DNA from: an uncultured Enterobacter sp.
Lineage (GTDB): Bacteria > Pseudomonadota > Gammaproteobacteria > Enterobacterales > Enterobacteriaceae
Assembly (NCBI GenBank): GCA_946477805.1
Contig: CAMKZP010000100.1
Coordinates: 1 to 9,695 of the forward strand
DNA: 9,695 bases
Reading direction: 5' to 3'
In this document: positions 5,277-9,695 of the stretch, one piece after another
Layout: every line of letters starts with the position of its first letter
Numbering within the stretch: position 1 is the stretch's first letter
Made by a program: the position numbers and the translations under genes
Notes under the pieces: generated by a model
The model's database searches: none
Seen by the model: the letters and a program-made list of their open reading frames with translations, nothing else
What the model was told of the DNA's origin: nothing

Positions 5277-7181
5277 TTAGTCGGCCTGCAGCATCGCTTC
5301 CAGCTGTTCCTGGGCATCCAGCCACGCCATTTCGCACTCTTCGAGGCTGGACCTGGTTTTCGCCTGCGTTTGCAGGCAGTCGGTAAGCTCCGCCTTGCGG
5401 CTCTGATCGTACAGCCCGCTGTCACCCAGCTTCTCTTCGACGGCGGCCAGCGTGGTGTTGAGCTTTTCCATCTCTTTTTCAAGACGGGCAATCTCTTTAC
5501 GCAGCGGCTGCGTCTGGGTGCGCAGCTCCGCCTCACGGCGCTTCTGATCTTTACGCGACTGCGCGCTGTTAGCGTTGTCTTTTGCCGACTCGTCCGGCTG
5601 GTTTTCCTGCTTTTGCACGTCCGTCAGCCACTGCTGATAGTCCTCCAGGTCGCCGTCGAACGGTTCGACTTTGCCGCCGTGGACCAGGTAGAGATCGTCC
5701 GTGGTGGAGCGGATCAGGTGACGGTCGTGCGAGACGACAACCAGCGCGCCCTCGAACTCAATCAGCGCTTCGGTCAGCGCCTGACGCATGTCGAGATCCA
5801 GATGGTTTGTCGGTTCATCGAGCAGCAGCAGGTTCGGCCGCTGCCAGACGATCAGCGCCAGCACCAGACGAGCCTTTTCGCCGCCGGAGAAACGCTCGGT
5901 GTTTTCCGTGACCTTATCACCCTGGAAGCCGAAGCCGCCGAGGTAGTCGCGCAGCTTCTGCTCCATCTCCTGCGGCGCCAGACGCGCCAGGTGCTGAATC
6001 GGCGATTCATCCGCGCGTAAAAATTCCAGCTGATGCTGAGCGAAATAGCCAAGCTTGATGCCCTTCGCCAGGCCGATTTCGCCGCTGAGCGGGCTAAGCT
6101 CGCCCGCCAGCAGTTTGATCAGCGTGGACTTACCGGCGCCGTTACGCCCCAGCAGACCGATACGCGAACCCGGGACCAGGTTGAGCTTAATGGAGTCGAG
6201 AATAATGCGATCGGCGTAGCCAGCGCTGACCTTTTCCATTTTCAGAAGCGGGTTTGGCAGGCTTTCCGGCGCGCGGAAGCTGAAGTGGAACGGGTTATCG
6301 ACGTGGGCCGGGGCGATCATCTCCATGCGTTCCAGCATCTTGATGCGGCTCTGGGCCTGCTTCGCTTTCGACGCCTTGGCTTTGAAGCGGTCCACAAAGC
6401 TCTGCAGATGCGCGACGCGCTGCTGCTGGCTTTCGTACATGGACTGCTGCTGCGCAAGACGCGTCGCGCGCTGGCGCTCGAAGGAGCTGTAGTTGCCGGT
6501 GTACTCGAACATCGTTTGCTGTTCGATATGAATGATTTTATCCACCACCGGGTCGAGGAAGTCGCGGTCGTGGGAGATCAGAATCAGAGTGCCCTGATAG
6601 CTCTTCAGCCACTTCTCCAGCCAAATAACCGCATCGAGATCGAGGTGGTTGGTCGGTTCATCAAGCAGCAGCAGGTCAGAGCGGCAGATCAGCGCCTGGG
6701 CCAGGTTAAGGCGCATGCGCCAGCCGCCGGAAAAGTCGCTCACCGGGCGTTCGAGCTGTTCGTTGCTAAAGCCCAGGCCGTGTAGCAGGCTGGAGGCGCG
6801 GGAGCGGATGGTCCAGGCGTCGATGGCGTCCAGCTTGCCGTGTACGGTCGCGATAGCGTGGCCGTCGTTGCGCTCGTTGGCGGCGTTGAGTTCCGCTTCG
6901 AGCCTGCGGTATTCACGGTCGCCGTCGATAACATAGTCGAGCGCCGGTTCGCTCAGCGCGGGCGTCTCCTGGTTTACCCACGCGAGCTGCCAGTTTCCCG
7001 GGTAGGTAAAGTTACCGCCGTCAGCGCTAATCTCGTTTTTCAGCAGGGCGAGGAGGGTGGATTTACCGCAGCCGTTTTTGCCGACCAGACCCACTTTCTG
7101 GCCCGGGTTGATGGTAGCGGTCGCGTTATCCAGCAGAACGCGCACGCCGCGACGAATTTGTAACGAGGAGAAAACAATCAT
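5277..7181 (-). CDS. yheS: ABC-F family ATPase YheS
   Basis: The 634-residue protein is a soluble tandem ABC ATPase without membrane segments, close in length and sequence to E. coli YheS (about 637). Domain 1 has Walker A GLVGKNGCGKST (31-42), signature FSGGW (150-154), Walker B LLLLDEPTNHLDL (170-182) and the switch ISHD (202-205). Domain 2 has GLLGRNGAGKST (342-353), FSGGEKARL (431-439), LLLLDEPTNHLDL (451-463) and VSHD (483-486). A basic and charged linker lies between them (about 235-295), and a C-terminal coiled coil follows from about 545. ABC-F proteins act on ribosomes; YheS is thought to assist translation of difficult sequences rather than transport. The start fits the conserved MIVFSSLQIRRG; no clear ribosome site precedes it. 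It is divergent from kefG and has mdcR close behind. Confidence 0.96.
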   Translation of the reverse strand: MIVFSSLQIRRGVRVLLDNATATINPGQKVGLVGKNGCGKSTLLALLKNEISADGGNFTYPGNWQLAWVNQETPALSEPALDYVIDGDREYRRLEAELNAANERNDGHAIATVHGKLDAIDAWTIRSRASSLLHGLGFSNEQLERPVSDFSGGWRMRLNLAQALICRSDLLLLDEPTNHLDLDAVIWLEKWLKSYQGTLILISHDRDFLDPVVDKIIHIEQQTMFEYTGNYSSFERQRATRLAQQQSMYESQQQRVAHLQSFVDRFKAKASKAKQAQSRIKMLERMEMIAPAHVDNPFHFSFRAPESLPNPLLKMEKVSAGYADRIILDSIKLNLVPGSRIGLLGRNGAGKSTLIKLLAGELSPLSGEIGLAKGIKLGYFAQHQLEFLRADESPIQHLARLAPQEMEQKLRDYLGGFGFQGDKVTENTERFSGGEKARLVLALIVWQRPNLLLLDEPTNHLDLDMRQALTEALIEFEGALVVVSHDRHLIRSTTDDLYLVHGGKVEPFDGDLEDYQQWLTDVQKQENQPDESAKDNANSAQSRKDQKRREAELRTQTQPLRKEIARLEKEMEKLNTTLAAVEEKLGDSGLYDQSRKAELTDCLQTQAKTRSSLEECEMAWLDAQEQLEAMLQAD

Positions 7182-7313
7182 AGAAGCGCCGTATGTTCCG
7201 ACTATGTTAATTTGTCATTATGATAATGTAAGGTGTGGGCCATTTTCCCCACCGGGGCGCCATGGTAGCCCAAAACGACAACAATACACAAAAACAGAAC
7301 CGGGAGGGGAGTG
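7182..7313. promoter_or_regulatory. Divergent promoter region between yheS and kefG
   Basis: These 132 bp must carry the promoters of yheS (leftward) and kefG-kefB (rightward). The yheS-proximal half is AT-rich and contains the palindrome CATTATGATAATG (7216-7228), which supplies -10-like hexamers on both strands; a TG extension precedes TAATGT (7224-7229) on the + strand. I could not fix a convincing -35 element for either direction. The kefG-proximal half is GC-rich, with a possible small stem of GTGGG (7235-7239) and CCCAC (7248-7252) in the predicted kefG leader. Promoter presence follows from gene layout; exact sites are uncertain. Confidence 0.5.
7303..7307 (+). promoter_or_regulatory. 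Ribosome binding site of kefG
   Basis: GGAGG within GGGAGGGGA lies 6 bases before ATG 7314 but only 3 bases before an in-frame GTG at 7311. This favours ATG 7314 as the start. Confidence 0.7.
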
Positions 7314-7865
7314 ATGTCTCAGACAGCGAAAGTGCTGCTGCTGTATGCCCATCCGGAATCACAGGACTCGGTGGCGAACCGGGTGCTGCTTAAGCCGGCC
7401 ACACAGCTCAGCAACGTAACGGTGCACGATCTCTACGCGCACTATCCTGATTTCTTTATCGATATTCCACACGAGCAGGAGCTGCTGCGTCAGCATGACG
7501 TGATTGTGTTCCAGCATCCGCTTTACACCTATAGCTGTCCGGCCCTGCTGAAAGAGTGGCTGGACCGGGTGCTGAGCCGGGGCTTTTCCAGCGGGGTGGG
7601 AGGCAACCAGCTCGCGGGAAAGTACTGGCGTAGCGTCATTACGACCGGTGAGCCGGAGAGCGCTTACCGTCATGACGGGCTGAACCGCTATCCGATGAGC
7701 GATATTCTGCGGCCGTTCGAGCTAACGGCAGCGATGTGCCGCATGCACTGGATGAGCCCGATTATTGTCTACTGGGCGCGCCGCCAGCAGCCTGAGGCGC
7801 TGGCAAGCCACGCCCGGGCCTACGGGGAATGGCTGGCGTCACCGATTCCGGCAGGAGGTCGCTGA
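7314..7865 (+). CDS. kefG: KefG, ancillary protein of the KefB potassium efflux system
   Basis: The 183-residue protein has the flavodoxin-like NAD(P)H:quinone oxidoreductase fold of the KefF/KefG group. Typical stretches are KVLLLYAHPESQDSVANRVL (6-25), the central VIVFQHPLYTYSCPALLKEW (63-82), and RSVITTGEPESAYRHDGLNR (106-125). KefG binds KefB at the cytosolic side of the inner membrane and is needed for full K+ efflux activity. The sequence is near-identical to E. coli KefG as I remember it, which carries one more Met at the start; an in-frame GTG at 7311 would give the same length here. Its stop TGA (7863-7865) overlaps the kefB ATG by one base, so the two are one translationally coupled operon, divergent from yheS. 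Confidence 0.96.
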   Translation: MSQTAKVLLLYAHPESQDSVANRVLLKPATQLSNVTVHDLYAHYPDFFIDIPHEQELLRQHDVIVFQHPLYTYSCPALLKEWLDRVLSRGFSSGVGGNQLAGKYWRSVITTGEPESAYRHDGLNRYPMSDILRPFELTAAMCRMHWMSPIIVYWARRQQPEALASHARAYGEWLASPIPAGGR

Positions 7866-9670
7866 TGGAAGGATCGAATTTGCTCCTTGCCGGGGTGCTG
7901 TTTTTATTCGCGGCGGTTGTCGCGGTGCCGCTGGCCGCACGCATCGGCATCGGTGCGGTGCTGGGCTATCTGTTGGCGGGTATTGCGATTGGTCCGTGGG
8001 GGCTGGGGTTTATCAGCGACGTGGATGAGATCCTCCACTTCTCCGAGCTGGGCGTCGTCTTCCTGATGTTTATCATCGGCCTGGAGCTTAACCCGTCCAA
8101 GCTGTGGCAGCTTCGCCGCTCTATCTTCGGCGTGGGCGCGGCGCAGGTGTTGTTCAGCGCGGCGATCCTTGCCGGGCTGCTTATGCTGACGGATTTCTCC
8201 TGGCAGGCGGCGACGGTCGGCGGGATTGGCCTCGCCATGTCGTCCACGGCGATGGCGCTGCAGCTGATGCGCGACAAAGGCATGAACCGTAACGAAGCCG
8301 GTCAGCTGGGCTTTTCCGTGCTGCTGTTTCAGGATTTGGCGGTGATCCCGGCGCTGGCGCTGGTGCCGCTGCTGGCCGGTTCGGGCGACGATCATTTCGA
8401 CTGGGTGAAAGTCTCCATGAAGGTGTTGGCCTTCGCGGGGATGCTGATTGGCGGACGCTTCCTGCTGCGCCCGGTGTTCCGCTTTATTGCCGCCTCCGGC
8501 GTGCGCGAGGTGTTTACCGCCGCGACGTTGCTGCTGGTGCTCGGGTCCGCGCTGTTTATGGACGCGCTGGGGCTGTCGATGGCGCTGGGCACCTTTATCG
8601 CCGGGGTGCTGCTTGCTGAGAGTGAGTATCGCCACGAGCTGGAGACCGCCATCGATCCTTTTAAGGGGCTGCTGCTGGGGCTGTTCTTTATTTCGGTCGG
8701 CATGGCGCTGAACCTGGGCGTGCTTTATACCCATCTGCTGTGGGTGATGGTGAGCGTCGCCGTGCTGATCGCGGTAAAAACGCTGGTGTTGTACGTGCTG
8801 GCGCGCGTTTATGGGCTGCGCAGCTCTGAAAGAATGCAGTTTGCCAGCGTGTTAAGCCAGGGGGGAGAATTCGCCTTTGTGTTGTTCTCAACCGCATCGT
8901 CACAGAAGCTGTTCAAGGATGACCAGATGGCGCTGCTGCTGGTGACGGTGACGCTGTCGATGATGACCACGCCGCTGTTGATGAAGCTGGTGGATAAGCT
9001 GCTCTCCCGCCGCCTGAACCCGGCGGATGATGAAGATGAAGCTCCGTGGGTGGAAGATGACAAACCGCAGGTGATTGTCGTCGGTTTTGGCCGCTTCGGG
9101 CAGGTGATTGGCCGCCTGCTGATGGCCAACAAAATGCGCATCACGGTGCTGGAACGCGACATCAGCGCGGTCAACCTGATGCGCAAGTATGGCTATAAGG
9201 TTTACTACGGGGACGCCACACAGCTTGAGCTGCTGCGCTCCGCCGGGGCGGAAGCGGCCGAGTCTATCGTCATCACCTGTAACGATCCGGAAGATACGAT
9301 GAAGCTGGTGGAGCTTTGCCAGCAGCATTTCCCGCACCTGCATATTCTGGCGCGGGCGCGCGGACGTGTTGAAGCTCACGAACTTTTGCAGGCGGGTGTG
9401 AAACACTTCTCCCGTGAGACCTTTTCCAGCGCGCTGGAGCTGGGCCGTAAGGCACTGGTGTCGCTGGGCATGCATCCGCATCAGGCCCAGCGTGCCCAGA
9501 TGCACTTCCGCAGGCTGGATATGCGGATGCTGCGCGAGCTGATGCCGGTGCACAGCGATACGGCGCAGATCTCCCGCGTGCGGGAAGCGCGCCGCGAGCT
9601 GGAAGAGATCTTCCAGCGAGAGATGCAGCAGGAACGACGCCAGCTCGACGGCTGGGATGAATTTGAATAA
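7865..9670 (+). CDS. kefB: Glutathione-regulated potassium efflux antiporter KefB
   Basis: KefB is an inner-membrane K+ efflux system of the CPA2 family, held closed by glutathione and opened by glutathione adducts of electrophiles such as methylglyoxal; the resulting cytoplasmic acidification protects the cell. The 601 residues equal the E. coli length. An N-terminal membrane domain of many helices covers about 5-380 and includes GLELNPSKLWQLRRS (72-86), the CPA2 motif LLFQDLAVIP (153-162) and SQGGEFAFVLF (331-341). An acidic linker (387-400) leads to the RCK_N/KTN Rossmann domain, beginning VIVVGFGRFGQVIGR (403-417). The C-terminus, ending in REMQQERRQLDGWDEFE, is also conserved. ATG 7865 was chosen over an earlier in-frame ATG (7829, inside kefG) because AGGAGG (7853-7858) is 6 bases before it. 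The gene looks fully intact. Confidence 0.97.
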   Translation: MEGSNLLLAGVLFLFAAVVAVPLAARIGIGAVLGYLLAGIAIGPWGLGFISDVDEILHFSELGVVFLMFIIGLELNPSKLWQLRRSIFGVGAAQVLFSAAILAGLLMLTDFSWQAATVGGIGLAMSSTAMALQLMRDKGMNRNEAGQLGFSVLLFQDLAVIPALALVPLLAGSGDDHFDWVKVSMKVLAFAGMLIGGRFLLRPVFRFIAASGVREVFTAATLLLVLGSALFMDALGLSMALGTFIAGVLLAESEYRHELETAIDPFKGLLLGLFFISVGMALNLGVLYTHLLWVMVSVAVLIAVKTLVLYVLARVYGLRSSERMQFASVLSQGGEFAFVLFSTASSQKLFKDDQMALLLVTVTLSMMTTPLLMKLVDKLLSRRLNPADDEDEAPWVEDDKPQVIVVGFGRFGQVIGRLLMANKMRITVLERDISAVNLMRKYGYKVYYGDATQLELLRSAGAEAAESIVITCNDPEDTMKLVELCQQHFPHLHILARARGRVEAHELLQAGVKHFSRETFSSALELGRKALVSLGMHPHQAQRAQMHFRRLDMRMLRELMPVHSDTAQISRVREARRELEEIFQREMQQERRQLDGWDEFE

Positions 9671-9683
9671 AGGGTAACGAAAG

Positions 9684-9695
9684 ATGGCTGTACGT
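9684..9695 (+). CDS. yheV: YheV-like small zinc-ribbon protein, first four codons only
   Basis: After a 13-bp gap behind kefB, ATG GCT GTA CGT (Met-Ala-Val-Arg) runs to the window end. In E. coli kefB is followed directly by yheV, a short predicted metal-binding protein that starts Met-Ala-Ile-Arg. The identification therefore rests on gene order and four residues; the zinc-binding cysteines are outside the window. It is probably the third gene of a kefG-kefB-yheV transcript. Confidence 0.6.

Noticed and set aside
4602..6020. Long + strand open frame of 472 codons opposite yheS and mdcR
   Set aside because: It is the antisense of two well-recognised genes in GC-rich DNA. The translation is rich in Gln, Arg, His and Val with no domain, as expected for a shadow frame.
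7212..7230. Possible Fur box over the AT palindrome in the yheS/kefG region
   Set aside because: The repeat is arranged ATTAT-n-ATAAT, whereas the Fur 7-1-7 core is TGATAAT-n-ATTATCA. The match is partial, and there is no iron-related gene nearby.
7904..8734. 276-codon - strand open frame opposite kefB
   Set aside because: It is an antisense shadow with a Gln/His/Arg-rich sequence, while kefB on the other strand matches its family along its full length.

Overview
The window is chromosomal DNA of an enteric gamma-proteobacterium in the Enterobacter/Klebsiella group. KefB, KefG and YheS read almost like the E. coli proteins, while the GC-rich third-codon usage and a malonate decarboxylase (mdc) cluster fit malonate-positive Enterobacteriaceae rather than E. 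coli. No insertion sequence, tRNA, rRNA, CRISPR array or prophage gene was seen.

Left part (1-4291, + strand) is the distal part of a biotin-independent malonate decarboxylase operon: the 3' end of mdcC (acyl-carrier delta subunit), mdcD and mdcE (beta and gamma decarboxylase subunits), mdcF (AEC-family malonate transporter), mdcG (prosthetic-group transferase) and mdcH (malonyl-CoA:ACP transacylase). Several junctions overlap as stop/start pairs (mdcC-mdcD, mdcD-mdcE, mdcG-mdcH). The one real gap, between mdcE and mdcF, holds a long imperfect hairpin. mdcA and mdcB would be expected upstream, outside the window.

The most notable observation is that mdcD is only 236 codons long. Compared with the MdcD family as I remember it (about 277 residues in Klebsiella), it lacks about 41 residues in frame, exactly between the Ala-Ile-Glu-Gly and Gly-Val-Arg-Leu-Gln-Glu motifs. 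The missing stretch normally carries the glycine-rich active-site loop (consensus like FQGGSxGEVxGxKI). All other mdc genes look intact, so this is either a clean loss-of-function deletion, a sequence artefact, or a real structural variant.

Middle part (4292-7181): a REP-like palindrome sits between convergent mdcH and mdcR. mdcR (LysR regulator, - strand) lies 15 bp behind yheS (ABC-F ATPase, - strand), so it probably depends at least partly on yheS transcription.

Right part (7182-9695): a 132-bp divergent promoter region separates yheS from the kefG-kefB pair (glutathione-gated K+ efflux and its ancillary protein). kefB is followed by the first four codons of yheV. In E. coli yheS is followed by yheT, so the mdc block appears to occupy the yheS/yheT boundary of a conserved locus. 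This is an inference, since the far side is not in the window.
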